A stretch of 64,000 nucleotides of DNA from Benzoatithermus sp963720725 (GCA_963720725.1 CAVRGN010000013.1:558001-622000), one strand, 5' to 3'. Counted from the first letter of the stretch, positions 50,984 to 60,162 are shown. Numbers and translations are program-made. The notes: generated by a model not told the origin, from the letters alone.

Positions 50984-52164
50984 GTCGTTCGCTTATCTGC
51001 GAGGCGATGGGCAAAAGCCAAGCCCAGCAGCAGGAGCGGCGGCGCCACCGCGGCGAACAGGAGCGTCGTGCCGGGGCCGTCGACCACGAAGCCGCCGAGC
51101 CAGGCGCCCACCCCCTGGCCGATGAACGAGCAGCTGCCGAAGCTGGCGACGGCGAGGCCGCGCGCTTCGGCGCTCATCTGGGTGGCGTTGGTCACCAGCG
51201 TGGTGTGCAGCATGTAGAAGCCGAGCCCCAGAAGGCCGATGGCGACGGCGGCGAACCAGGGTGCGGGTGCGGCGGCCAGGGCGAGGAAGCCCGAGGCGAT
51301 CAGGCAGCCGCCGGCGCGGGCGAGCCCGCGCTCGCCGAGCCCCTGCACCAGGGTCCGTGCGGTCAGGACGTAGAGGAGGCCGCCGAGGCCGAACGTGCCC
51401 AGGATCAGGCCGACCAGGCCGTAGCCGAGGCCGAAGGTGGCGTGGAGGGCGAGGCCGGCATAGGCGAAGGCCCCGAAGAACAGCACGCTCTCGGCGAACA
51501 CGGTGAGCAGCACGGTGCGCGGCCAGGGGCGCCGGACCAGGCGGAGATAGCTGAGCACCAGGTCCATGGCCGGGGCGGGCTCGCGGAGGACCGGCGGGGG
51601 CAGGGCAGCCATGCGCAGTTCCGCCCAGAGCAGGGCCGCAGCCAGCAGGAACAGGCCGGCCAGCACCAGGAACACCGCCCGCCAGCCGAGCAGGCCGCCC
51701 ACGACGCCGCCGATGATCTGGCCGCCGATCAGGCCGGAGATCTGGCCGACGATGAACCGGGCGAGCGTCGTCTGCCGGCGCTCGTAGGGCACGTGATCGC
51801 CGATGAAGGCGATCGACAGCGAGATGATGGCCGACGCCGTCACGCCGCTCAGCAGCCGCGCCGTCGCGAGCATGGGCAGGGAATCCGCCGCGGCGGCGGC
51901 AGCGGCGGTCGCAGCGGACAGGAGGCAGGCCAGCGCCACCACCCGATACTTGCCGAACCGGTCGCCGACCGGGCCCCAGACCAGCTGGCAGACGCCGTAG
52001 GCGAGGGTGAAGGCGGCGACGGTCAGGCCGACCGCGCCGGGCGTGGCCGCGAACTCGGCCGCGATCGCCGGCACCAGGGGATCGGTCGACCGCAGCGTCG
52101 CCGCCGAGACGAAGCTCGCGAACGCGAGCAGCGCCACCGCCCGCGCCGGAAGGGTCGCCGCCAC
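50980..52164 (-). CDS. MFS transporter, tandem copy 1
   Basis: 394 residues, 12 membrane segments. The MFS motif A region is WGPVGDRFGKYRVVALA and a motif-C-like GLIGGQIIGGVVGGLLGWRAV follows. It is very similar to the next gene over the whole length: ASFVSAATLRSTDPLVPAIA compared with AGFVSAATLRAMDPLVPAIA. The family (ParaA/YdhC-like) exports drugs or metabolites by proton exchange. It overlaps the exonuclease start by 4 bp and lies 28 bp behind its paralogue. Confidence 0.88.
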   Translation of the reverse strand: MAATLPARAVALLAFASFVSAATLRSTDPLVPAIAAEFAATPGAVGLTVAAFTLAYGVCQLVWGPVGDRFGKYRVVALACLLSAATAAAAAAADSLPMLATARLLSGVTASAIISLSIAFIGDHVPYERRQTTLARFIVGQISGLIGGQIIGGVVGGLLGWRAVFLVLAGLFLLAAALLWAELRMAALPPPVLREPAPAMDLVLSYLRLVRRPWPRTVLLTVFAESVLFFGAFAYAGLALHATFGLGYGLVGLILGTFGLGGLLYVLTARTLVQGLGERGLARAGGCLIASGFLALAAAPAPWFAAVAIGLLGLGFYMLHTTLVTNATQMSAEARGLAVASFGSCSFIGQGVGAWLGGFVVDGPGTTLLFAAVAPPLLLLGLAFAHRLADKRTT

Positions 52165-52192
52165 GTCCGCCTCGGTCAGCTGTTCGGGGCGG

Positions 52193-53398
52193 TCATGGTG
52201 CCGGCCGGTGCGCCAGGCGGTGGGCGAAGACCAGGCCGAGCAGCAGGAGCAAGGGTGCGACGGCGGTGAACAGCAGCGTGGTGCCGGGGCCGTCGACGAT
52301 GTGGCCGCCGAGCCAGGCGCCGAGGCCCTGGCCGATGAAGAAGCAGCTGGCGAAGGTCGAGACGGCGAAGCCGCGCGCCTCTGGCGCCATCTGGGTGGCG
52401 TTGGTCTGCAGCGTGGCGTGGAGCATGTAGAAGCCGAGGCCGAGCAGGCCGATGGCGACCGCGGCGAGCCAGGCGGACGGGGCGAACGGCAGGGCGAGGA
52501 AGCCCAGACCGATCATGCAGCCGCCGATGCGGGCGAGGCCGCGCTCGCCGAGCCGTGCGACCAGTCTGCTGGCGTTGAGCGCGTAGAGGACCCCGCCCAG
52601 GCCGAAGGCGCCCAGCGTCACGCCGACCATGGTGTAGCTGAGGCCGTAGGCCGCGTGCAGGGCCACCCCGACATAGGCCAGTGCCCCGAAGAACAGGAAT
52701 CCCTCGGCAAAGACGGTGAGCAGCACCGTGCGCGGCCAGGGACGTCCGACCAGCCGGAGATAGGCTATCGCCAGCTCGGCGGGGCGGGCGGGCGCGCCCA
52801 GGATCGGCGGCGGCAGGGCGGCGCGGCGCAGCTCGCGCCAGAGCAGCAGCCCTGCCAGCAGGAACAGGGCCGAGAGGACGAGGAACACGGCGCGCCAGCC
52901 GAACTGGTCGCCCACGATGCCGCCGATCATCTGACCGCCGATCAGACCCATGATCTGGCCGGCGATGAAGCGGGCGAGCGTCGCCTGGCGCTGTTCGTAG
53001 GCGACGTGGTCGCCGATGAAGGCCATCGCCAGCGGGATGATCGCCGCGGCGGTGACGCCGCTGAGCAGGCGCAGGGCGGCGAGCATGGGCAGGGAGTGGG
53101 CCAGTGCGGCCGCCCCGGCCGTGGCGGCGGAGAGCAGGCAGGCGATGGTGATCACCCGGTATTTGCCGAACCGGTCGCCGACCGGCCCCCAGAACAGCTG
53201 GCAGACGCCGTAGGCGAGGGTGAAGGCGGTGATGGTGAGCCCGACCGCACCGGCCGTGGTCGCGAATTCGCCCGCGATCGCCGGCACCAGGGGGTCCATC
53301 GCCCGCAGCGTGGCGGCCGAGACGAAGCCCGCCATGGCCAATAGGACGACCGCGCGGGCGGGAAGGGTCGTGGCGGGGACGGCCGCGGTGTGGGCCAC
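52193..53398 (-). CDS. MFS transporter, tandem copy 2
   Basis: 401 residues from GTG 53398, 12 membrane segments. WGPVGDRFGKYRVITIACLL and GLIGGQMIGGIVGDQFGWRA are the matching parts to the first copy; I estimate about 70 percent identity by eye. It abuts the pgi stop with no spacing. Two copies side by side suggest dosage need or diverged substrates. No regulator is near. Confidence 0.88.
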   Translation of the reverse strand: MAHTAAVPATTLPARAVVLLAMAGFVSAATLRAMDPLVPAIAGEFATTAGAVGLTITAFTLAYGVCQLFWGPVGDRFGKYRVITIACLLSAATAGAAALAHSLPMLAALRLLSGVTAAAIIPLAMAFIGDHVAYEQRQATLARFIAGQIMGLIGGQMIGGIVGDQFGWRAVFLVLSALFLLAGLLLWRELRRAALPPPILGAPARPAELAIAYLRLVGRPWPRTVLLTVFAEGFLFFGALAYVGVALHAAYGLSYTMVGVTLGAFGLGGVLYALNASRLVARLGERGLARIGGCMIGLGFLALPFAPSAWLAAVAIGLLGLGFYMLHATLQTNATQMAPEARGFAVSTFASCFFIGQGLGAWLGGHIVDGPGTTLLFTAVAPLLLLLGLVFAHRLAHRPAP

Positions 53399-55048
53399 CT
53401 ATCCCCGCAAGGACTTGTAGTGGTCGATCAGGCCGTTGGTGGAGCTGTCGTGGCTGGTGACCGGCGCGTCGCCCTGGAGCTCGGGGAGGATCTTGCCGGC
53501 CAGCTGCTTGCCGAGCTCCACGCCCCATTGGTCGAAGCTGTTGATGTTCCAGACCACTCCCTGGACGAAGATCTTGTGTTCGTAGAGGGCGATCAGCGAG
53601 CCCAGCCGGTAGGGCGTCAGCTCCTGGTAGAGGATCGAGGTGGTAGGCCGGTCGCCGGTGAACACCTTGTAGGGCAGGAGCTGCTCCAGGGCTTCGCCCT
53701 CGAGGCCCTGCTGTTCCAGTTCGGCGCGCGCCTCGGCTTCGGTCTTGCCGAAGGCCAGCGCCTCGGTCTGGGCGAAGAAGTTGGCGAGCAGCTTGTCCTG
53801 GTGGTCGCCCAACGGCGTGTGGTTCCTGGCCGCCGCGATGAAGTCGCAGGGGATCAGCTTGGTGCCCTGGTGGATGAGCTGGTAGAAGGCGTGCTGGCCG
53901 TTGGTGCCGGGCTCGCCCCAGATGATCGGCCCGGTCTGGTAGTCGACCGCGTGCCCAGCCCGGTCGACGCCCTTGCCGTTGCTCTCCATGTCGCCCTGCT
54001 GGAAGTAGGCGGCGAAGCGGGCCAGGTTCTGGTCGTAGGGCAGGATGGCGTGGCTCTGCGCCCCCAGGAAGTTGTTGTACCAGATGCCCAGCATGCCCAG
54101 GACGACCGGCAGGTTCTCTTCCAGCGGTGCCGTGCGGAAATGCTCGTCCATGGCGAAGGCGCCGCCGAGCAGCTCGCGGAACCGGTCCATGCCGACGAAC
54201 AGCGCGATCGGCAGGCCGATGGCCGACCACAGCGAGTAGCGGCCGCCGACCCAGTCCCAGAAGCCGAACATGTTGGCGGGGTCGATGCCGAACTTCCTGA
54301 CTTCGGCCTCGTTGGTCGACACGGCGACGAAGTGGCGCGCCACGGCCGCCCGGTCGCCGCCCATCCTCGTCAGCAGCCAATCCCGCGCCGAATTGGCGTT
54401 GGTCATCGTCTCCTGGGTGGTGAAGGTCTTGGACGCGACGATGAACAGCGTGCGCTCGGGATCGAGGCCGTCGAGGGTCAGGGCGAGGTGCGCGCTGTCC
54501 ACGTTGGAGACGAAGTGCGCGCGCAGACCCTTGGTGGCGTAGGGGGCGAGGGCGGTGCAGACCATGAGCGGGCCGAGGTCCGAGCCGCCGATCCCGATAT
54601 TGACGATGTCGGTGATGCGCTGGCCGGTGTGGCCGCGCCAGGCGCCGTCGCGGACGCGATCCGGCGAAGGCGCCCATGCGCGTCGAGCACGTCGTTCGAC
54701 GTCCGGCATGACGTCCTTGCCGTCGACCAGGATCGGCCGGCCGGAGCGATTGCGCAGGGCCACATGCAGCACCGCGCGGTGCTCGGTGTGGTTGATCTTC
54801 GCGCCCTCGAACATCATGGCGCGCCAGTTTTCGACGTCGGCGTGGCGGGCGAGGTCGAACAGGAGCCGCATGGTCTCCGCGTCGACCAAGTGCTTGCTGT
54901 AGTCGAGCAGCAGGTCCTCGAAGCGCAAGGACAGCGTCGCGAACCGCTGCGAATCGCCGGCGAACAGCGCGCGCAGGCCGGCGTCCCGCATCGTCGGGGC
55001 ATGGGCCGCGAGCGCCTGCCAGGCGGAAGAGGAGGTCAGGGCCGACAT
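53399..55048 (-). CDS. pgi: Glucose-6-phosphate isomerase
   Basis: 549 residues with family motifs EGAKINHTEHRAVLHVALRN, DIVNIGIGGSDLGP, FIVASKTFTTQETM, GGRYSLWSAIGLPI and SHDSSTNGLIDHYK. It interconverts glucose-6-P and fructose-6-P in the cytoplasm and so supplies sugars for EPS. Residues 118-129 (VERRARRAWAPSP) do not fit the family, where a sequence like VNDVLDAMGAFA is expected; three single extra bases at about 54662, 54677 and 54697 would explain it (see findings). Otherwise the protein is complete. Confidence 0.95.
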   Translation of the reverse strand: MSALTSSSAWQALAAHAPTMRDAGLRALFAGDSQRFATLSLRFEDLLLDYSKHLVDAETMRLLFDLARHADVENWRAMMFEGAKINHTEHRAVLHVALRNRSGRPILVDGKDVMPDVERRARRAWAPSPDRVRDGAWRGHTGQRITDIVNIGIGGSDLGPLMVCTALAPYATKGLRAHFVSNVDSAHLALTLDGLDPERTLFIVASKTFTTQETMTNANSARDWLLTRMGGDRAAVARHFVAVSTNEAEVRKFGIDPANMFGFWDWVGGRYSLWSAIGLPIALFVGMDRFRELLGGAFAMDEHFRTAPLEENLPVVLGMLGIWYNNFLGAQSHAILPYDQNLARFAAYFQQGDMESNGKGVDRAGHAVDYQTGPIIWGEPGTNGQHAFYQLIHQGTKLIPCDFIAAARNHTPLGDHQDKLLANFFAQTEALAFGKTEAEARAELEQQGLEGEALEQLLPYKVFTGDRPTTSILYQELTPYRLGSLIALYEHKIFVQGVVWNINSFDQWGVELGKQLAGKILPELQGDAPVTSHDSSTNGLIDHYKSLRG

Positions 55049-55154
55049 GGGCGGTCTCCGGATTGGCCTACCGGTTCGGGCGGGCTGGCAGCCGTGCGTG
55101 ATTGCACTACCATTGCGTCAAGGCTGGTACGCTGCGGAGTTGGGGAGTCAAGGT

Positions 55155-56000
55155 ATGGACGAGGTTCGGCTGCAGGACTGGGTCGGTCGGTCCCAGGAAG
55201 TGGTCGATGCGATCCAGCCGCTGCAGGTGCGCGCCTTTTCCGCCACCTTGAACCGGCCGCTGCCGGCCGGGCCCGGCGATCCGCTGCCCGAGCTGTGGCA
55301 TTGGCTCTACTTCCTGCCGACCGTGACCCGTTCCGAGATCGGCGGGGACGGGCACCCGAAGCGCGGCGGTTTCCTGCCGCCGGTAGCACTGGACCGGCGG
55401 ATGTGGGCCGGCGGCCGGCTGACCTTCCACGGGCAGCTGCGGGTCGGCGACGCGGTGCGCCAGCGTTCGGAGATCCTCAAGGTGAGCGAGAAGGAGGGGC
55501 GCGCCGGGCGCATGGTGTTCGTCACCGTGCGCCACGAGACCAGCTCGGAGCGGGGCCTCGCGATCGAGGAGGAACAGGACATCGTCTACGTCGCCATGCC
55601 CGACGCGTGGGTGGCGCCCCAGCCGGTGCCGCCGCCCGCCGACACCGTCTGGCACGAGGAGGTGCCGATCGACACGGTCCTGCTGTTCCGGTTCTCGGCA
55701 CTGACCTTCAACGCGCACCGCATCCACTTCGACCTGCCCTACGCCACCGAGGTCGAGAAATATCCCGGCTTGGTGGTGCACGGCCCGCTGCAGGCGATGC
55801 TGCTCATGGACCTCGCCCGCCGCCACCAGCCCGGTCGAACCCCGAAGCGGTTCGTCTTCCGCGGCGTGCGGCCGCTGTTCCACTTCGAGCGGCTGCTACT
55901 CATGGCGCGGCCGGACGGCGAGGGCGGCCACGAGCTATTCAACGGCAACGGGGCCGGATCGGTGACCATGCAGGCTGCCATCCACTGGGCGGACCGCTGA
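55155..56000 (+). CDS. meh: Mesaconyl-C4-CoA hydratase-like (FAS1-like dehydratase)
   Basis: 281 residues from ATG 55155 with GGGGAG upstream. Two hot-dog domains: the N-terminal one has LWHWLYFLPTVTRSEIGGDG and RMWAGGRLTFHGQLRVGD, the C-terminal one has LLFRFSALTFNAHRIHFDLP with the dehydratase His/Asp, and YPGLVVHGPLQAMLLMDLAR. It resembles Meh of the 3-hydroxypropionate bicycle, which hydrates mesaconyl-C4-CoA to citramalyl-CoA. It is followed 1 bp later by the CoA transferase that makes this substrate. Other FAS1-like dehydratases cannot be excluded. Confidence 0.85.
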   Translation: MDEVRLQDWVGRSQEVVDAIQPLQVRAFSATLNRPLPAGPGDPLPELWHWLYFLPTVTRSEIGGDGHPKRGGFLPPVALDRRMWAGGRLTFHGQLRVGDAVRQRSEILKVSEKEGRAGRMVFVTVRHETSSERGLAIEEEQDIVYVAMPDAWVAPQPVPPPADTVWHEEVPIDTVLLFRFSALTFNAHRIHFDLPYATEVEKYPGLVVHGPLQAMLLMDLARRHQPGRTPKRFVFRGVRPLFHFERLLLMARPDGEGGHELFNGNGAGSVTMQAAIHWADR

Positions 56001-56001
56001 C

Positions 56002-57222
56002 ATGGTCAAGTTGCTGCAGGGATTGCGGGTGGTCGAGGGCACCGCCTTCGTCGCAGCCCCCTTGGCCGGCATGACGTTGGCGCAGATGGGGGCGGACGTG
56101 ATCCGCTTCGACCGGATCGAAGGCGGCCTCGACCATCATCGCTGGCCGGTGACCAAGGACGGGCGCAGCCTGTTCTGGGCCGGGATGAACAAGGGCAAGC
56201 GCTCGATCGCGCTCGACCTCGGCAAGCCCGAGGGTCGCGAGCTGGCGGCCACGCTGATCTGCGCCCCCGGGCCGGACGCCGGCGTGTTCCTCACCAACCT
56301 GCGCAGCAAGGGTGCGCTGGACTGGCCGGCGCTGAAGGCGCGCCGCGAGGATCTGATCATGGTCTCGGTCCTGGGCACGCGCGCCGGAGGCCCTGCGGTC
56401 GACTACACCGTCAACCCGGCCGTGGGCTTCCCGCACGCCACCGGGCCCGAGGGCTCCACCGAGCCCGTGGCCCACGTCCTGCCGGCGTGGGATTGCATCA
56501 CCGGGCAGGCGGCGGCCATGGCCGTCCTGGCGGCCGAGCGCCACCGGCGCCGCACCGGCGAGGGACAGCTGGTCGAGCTGGCGCTCAAGGACGTGGCGCT
56601 GGCGATGCTGGGCCATCTCGGCATCCTGGGCGAGGTCATGGTCAACGGCGTCGACCGGCCCAAATACGGCAATGCGCTCTACGGCGCCTTCGGCCAGGAT
56701 TTCCCGACCGCCGACGGGCGGCGGATCATGATCGTCGCCCTGACCTCCCGCCAGTGGACGGGCCTGCTCAAGGTTACCGGCCTCGGCGAGGCGGCCGCGG
56801 CCGAGGGCGAGCGCCTCGGCCTCGACCTCGCCCGCGAGGGTGACCGGTTCCAGGCGCGCAAGGAGCTGGCGGCGCTGTTCGCGCCCTGGTTTGCCGCGCG
56901 GCGGGTTGCGGAGTTCGCCGGCACCTTCGACCAGGCCGGCATCACCTGGTCGGAGTTTCGCTCTTTCGCCCAGGCCGTGCGGGAGGACCCCGACCTGTCG
57001 CCGGAGCACCCGATGTTCGCGTTGCTGGAGCAGCCCGGGATCGGACCGTACCTGATGCCGGGACTTCCGATCGAGTTCGGCGCGTTCGGGCGCGAGCCGC
57101 CGCGCCGCGCGCCGGTGCTGGGCGAGCATACCGACGAGATCCTGGCGGAGGTCGTTGGGCTGGCCAGCGGCGAGATCGGTCGCCTTCACGATGCGGGCAT
57201 CGTCGCGGGGCCGCCCCGCTGA
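56002..57222 (+). CDS. mct: Mesaconyl-CoA C1-C4 CoA transferase-like (CoA-transferase family III)
   Basis: 406 residues. LRVVEGTAFVAAPLAGMTLA, ADVIRFDRIEGGLDHHRWPV and FWAGMNKGKRSIALDLGKPE follow the Mct type almost position by position as I remember it. The family III nucleophile Asp lies in the HVLPAWDCITGQAAAMAVLA stretch. Mct moves CoA within mesaconyl-CoA from C1 to C4. It pairs with Meh upstream; Mcl and Mch, needed to make a full cycle, are not in this window. Role: channel mesaconyl-CoA to citramalyl-CoA and then acetyl-CoA and pyruvate. Confidence 0.87.
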   Translation: MVKLLQGLRVVEGTAFVAAPLAGMTLAQMGADVIRFDRIEGGLDHHRWPVTKDGRSLFWAGMNKGKRSIALDLGKPEGRELAATLICAPGPDAGVFLTNLRSKGALDWPALKARREDLIMVSVLGTRAGGPAVDYTVNPAVGFPHATGPEGSTEPVAHVLPAWDCITGQAAAMAVLAAERHRRRTGEGQLVELALKDVALAMLGHLGILGEVMVNGVDRPKYGNALYGAFGQDFPTADGRRIMIVALTSRQWTGLLKVTGLGEAAAAEGERLGLDLAREGDRFQARKELAALFAPWFAARRVAEFAGTFDQAGITWSEFRSFAQAVREDPDLSPEHPMFALLEQPGIGPYLMPGLPIEFGAFGREPPRRAPVLGEHTDEILAEVVGLASGEIGRLHDAGIVAGPPR

Positions 57223-57272
57223 TCGCCGCCCAGGCGCCCGGCGCTCGCGCAGGGGTCGGGATTTGGCTGATC

Positions 57273-58091
57273 GTGGCCGGTGTCACCCTGTTCGCGGTGA
57301 TGGACGCGATGAGCAAGGCGCTGGCCGAGACCCAGTCGGTGGGCCAGATCGTATGGGCGCGCTACGCCTTCGCCGTGCCGGTGATCCTGGCGACGACACC
57401 GCGTGCGGCCTGGCCGACGCTGCTGCGCGTGGCATCGCCTTGGTTGCAGATCGGACGCGGGCTGATGCCGGTGCTGGCGAGCTTCGCCGTCGTCGCCGGC
57501 CTGGCGCTCCTGCCCTTGGCCGAGGTCACGGCCCTCACCTTCGCCTCGCCGCTCCTGGTCGTGGCGCTCTCGGCACCGATCCTGGGCGAGCGCACCTCGC
57601 TCCATGACTGGCTCGGGGTCATCGCCGGCTTTGTCGGCATCCTGGTCATCGTCCGCCCCGGCGCCGGCGCCATCGCCTGGGCGGCGCTGTTCCCGCTCAC
57701 CTGTGCCGCCTGCTTTGCGCTGTTCCAGGTCACCACGCGGCTGGTCGGCCGCAGCGACCAGCCGGCGGCGACGCTCGCCTGGACGATCCTGGTCGGGTTG
57801 CTCGTGACCACGCCGCTGCTGGCCCTGGACTGGCGCCCGCTGACCCCGGCCGGATGGGCGCTGATGGCGGCGTCTGGCATGTGTTTCGGCGTGGCGCAGT
57901 TCTGCCTCACCCGCGCCTTCCGCGAGGCGCCGGCGGCACTCCTGGCGCCGTTCACCTACACCCAGATCGCCCCGGCCGTGATCTTGGGCTTCCTGCTGTT
58001 CGGCGCAGTTCCCGACGTGTGGGCGGGCCTCGGCACGGCGATCGTCATCGGCGCCGGTCTCTACGTGCTGCACCGCCGCCAGGTTGGCTGA
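57273..58091 (+). CDS. EamA/DMT family transporter 1
   Basis: 272 residues with about ten hydrophobic segments in two EamA repeats: VTLFAVMDAMSKALAE ... LLPLAEVTALTFASPLLVVA and later FCLTRAFREAPAALLAPFTY. It exports or imports small metabolites. The GTG 57273 start is weakly supported; the open frame continues upstream to about 57219. It lies in the same direction as mct with a 50-bp gap, so it may move the acids of the mesaconate route. It overlaps the next transporter by 8 bp. Confidence 0.85.
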   Translation: MAGVTLFAVMDAMSKALAETQSVGQIVWARYAFAVPVILATTPRAAWPTLLRVASPWLQIGRGLMPVLASFAVVAGLALLPLAEVTALTFASPLLVVALSAPILGERTSLHDWLGVIAGFVGILVIVRPGAGAIAWAALFPLTCAACFALFQVTTRLVGRSDQPAATLAWTILVGLLVTTPLLALDWRPLTPAGWALMAASGMCFGVAQFCLTRAFREAPAALLAPFTYTQIAPAVILGFLLFGAVPDVWAGLGTAIVIGAGLYVLHRRQVG

Positions 58092-58983
58092 GGTGAAAGC
58101 CTCGCAGGACGTCGCGCCCGCCGGGCGCGCGACGCGGGCGGTCCTGGTCGCGATCGCCGGGATCGGCCTGCTTTCGCTCATGGACGCGGCGGTCAAGGAG
58201 GTGGCGAACGTCATCCCCACCTGGGAAATCGTGTTCCTGCGCTACCTGTTCGGCGTCGGTTTCGCGCTGCCGATGTTCATGGCCGGCCAGGGCCGGCTGC
58301 CGCCCTGGGAGGTCCTGCGTGCCCATCTCTGGCGGGCGGTGGCGGTGGTCGTCACCGCCACCAGCTTCTTCTATGCGCTCGGAGCCCTGCCGCTGGCGGT
58401 GACGCTGGCGCTGTCGTTCACCTCGCCGATCATGATCGCGCTCCTGGCGCGCGCCGGGCTGGGCGAGCGCGCCGGGATCGGCGTCTTCCTTGCCATCGGC
58501 GTGGGCTTCCTCGGCGTGCTGACGGTCCTGGCCGGCGAGATCCAGCGGTCCGGCACCGGGACGCTGCTCGGCATCCTGGCGGCGACCACGGCGGCGGCGG
58601 CCTATGCCGTGGCCATGGTGAGCCTCAAGGCGCGCGCGATGCGCGATCCGCTGGTCACCATCGTCTTCCTGCAGAACGGCTTCGCCATGCTCCTGATCGC
58701 CCCCTTCGCCGCCACGGTCTGGACGCCCCCGAGCATCGCGCAGCTCGGCTGGTTCGCGCTGATCGGCCTGCTCGGGACCGGCGGCCACGTCGCGCTTGCC
58801 TGGGCCTATCGGCGTGCCGCCGCCAGTCGGCTCGGCGCCATCGAATACACCGCATTCCTGTGGGCGGTGCTGTTGGGCTTCGCGTTCTTCGGCGAAGTGC
58901 CCTCGTTGGCCACCTTCGCCGGTGCCGCTCTGATCATCGCCGGCGCGATCCTCGCCGTCAGGAGCGACCAGAACCGCAACTGA
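58084..58983 (+). CDS. EamA/DMT family transporter 2
   Basis: 299 residues with ten hydrophobic segments and EamA repeats (GIGLLSLMDAAVKEVANVIP, FFYALGALPLAVTLALSFTS, HVALAWAYRRAAASRLGAIE). It starts at TTG 58084 inside the end of transporter 1; GTG 58093 is possible. The two are only distantly alike, so this is not a recent duplication. They may work as a pair (heterodimer), as in other DMT pairs. The substrate is unknown. Confidence 0.86.
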   Translation: MAEVKASQDVAPAGRATRAVLVAIAGIGLLSLMDAAVKEVANVIPTWEIVFLRYLFGVGFALPMFMAGQGRLPPWEVLRAHLWRAVAVVVTATSFFYALGALPLAVTLALSFTSPIMIALLARAGLGERAGIGVFLAIGVGFLGVLTVLAGEIQRSGTGTLLGILAATTAAAAYAVAMVSLKARAMRDPLVTIVFLQNGFAMLLIAPFAATVWTPPSIAQLGWFALIGLLGTGGHVALAWAYRRAAASRLGAIEYTAFLWAVLLGFAFFGEVPSLATFAGAALIIAGAILAVRSDQNRN

Positions 58984-59126
58984 ACCATGGGCGGCGGCTG
59001 CGGCCGGCGGCAAAGCTGCAACATTCGCTCGCTGCGACATCGGCGACTTGGAACCACCTCCCGCGCCTCGGGTTCGCCAGCGGTCGGACCGCATCTGCAG
59101 GCGCCACTGGCGCTGGGAGAAACACG

Positions 59127-60089
59127 ATGAAATGGCTGTTGGTCGGAGTGGCCGCTGGCGCCCTGATGGCTCCGGTCGCCCATGCCCAGATGTCCACCTC
59201 GCCCGAAACGGTGGCGCCAGCGCGCGAAACCGCGCCCGGACAGTTCATGGTCTTCTTCGCACTCGGCAGCTCCGAGCTCGACAGTGACGCGCTGAACGTG
59301 ATCTCGCAGGCGGCGTCGGCCTACCAGCGCAGCGGCGAGGCGCAGGTCAGCGTGATCGGCCACACGGACACCACGGGTTCCGCCGAGCTCAACCAGCGCC
59401 TGTCGGACCGGCGCGCCGAAGCGGTCCAGGTGGCTCTCGTCCGGTCCGGCGTGCCCGCGACCAGCATCGTCACGATCGCGCGCGGCCAGGAGGATCTGCT
59501 GATCCCGACCGCCGACGGCGTTCGGGAGCCGGAGAACCGGCGCGTCGAGATCCTGGTGCCCCAGCCGCCGCCACCGCCGCCACCCGCTCCGGTGGCCGAG
59601 GCATCGCCACCACCGCAGCCCGAGGCGCCGCCGGAGCCCGACCGCTTCACCTTCGCGCTCGGCCCGGTCTACGGCCACAATTTCGGCGAGAGCGACAGCG
59701 ACGGCGGCGACAAGACGCAGAGCGATTTGGTGGGCGCGGAGCTGACCTTCCGCGCGTTGCCCAGCTTCCTGGGCGGCCTGTCTCTCAAGCAGATGGCGCT
59801 TTGGGCGTTCAATACCTCCGACAGCGGCGTGGCCGGCCGATCGGTCGCAAGCCTCGATTTCGCGCCGGACTTCGGCATTTTCCGGCCGACGCTCGCCCTC
59901 AACGGCGGCGGCGTTTACGGCAAGGGCGTGCAGGACGGCTTCGTCGTCGGCCCTGAGATCAGGCTCGACGTGGCGCCCGTGGCCGGCTTCAACATCGGCC
60001 TCAAGGCGGCCTACGACTACCAGTTCCGCAACGCGGGCTGGGACGAAGGGATCGTCTGGGGCGGTCTGGATCTCGGCATCCGCTTCTGA
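59127..60089 (+). CDS. OmpA-family protein with domain order reversed (OmpA domain first, barrel last)
   Basis: 320 residues with signal peptide (LLVGVAAGALMAPVAHA-QMS). Residues 35-150 are an OmpA/MotB peptidoglycan-binding domain: FFALGSSELDSDALNVISQA, VSVIGHTDTTGSAELNQRLS, DRRAEAVQVALV, ENRRVEIL. A proline-rich linker follows (about 150-180). Residues 183-320 look like a small outer-membrane beta-barrel with alternating hydrophobic residues ending in LDLGIRF, a terminal Phe. Usual OmpA has the barrel first. It would link the outer membrane to peptidoglycan. GGGAG lies about 8 nt before ATG 59127. Confidence 0.85.
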   Translation: MKWLLVGVAAGALMAPVAHAQMSTSPETVAPARETAPGQFMVFFALGSSELDSDALNVISQAASAYQRSGEAQVSVIGHTDTTGSAELNQRLSDRRAEAVQVALVRSGVPATSIVTIARGQEDLLIPTADGVREPENRRVEILVPQPPPPPPPAPVAEASPPPQPEAPPEPDRFTFALGPVYGHNFGESDSDGGDKTQSDLVGAELTFRALPSFLGGLSLKQMALWAFNTSDSGVAGRSVASLDFAPDFGIFRPTLALNGGGVYGKGVQDGFVVGPEIRLDVAPVAGFNIGLKAAYDYQFRNAGWDEGIVWGGLDLGIRF

Positions 60090-60162
60090 GTTCCTGCGCG
60101 AGCATGGTGGCCATCCGCCGGCGATGGCCGCTATGCTCGCGGCAGCGATGAGGAAGGGGACC

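Noticed and set aside
52176..54677. An 833-codon minus-strand frame across pgi and MFS copy 2
   Set aside because: It is in another frame of the same strand, Arg/Pro-rich, and crosses two clear genes. It briefly reads conserved pgi sequence only at the region with extra bases.
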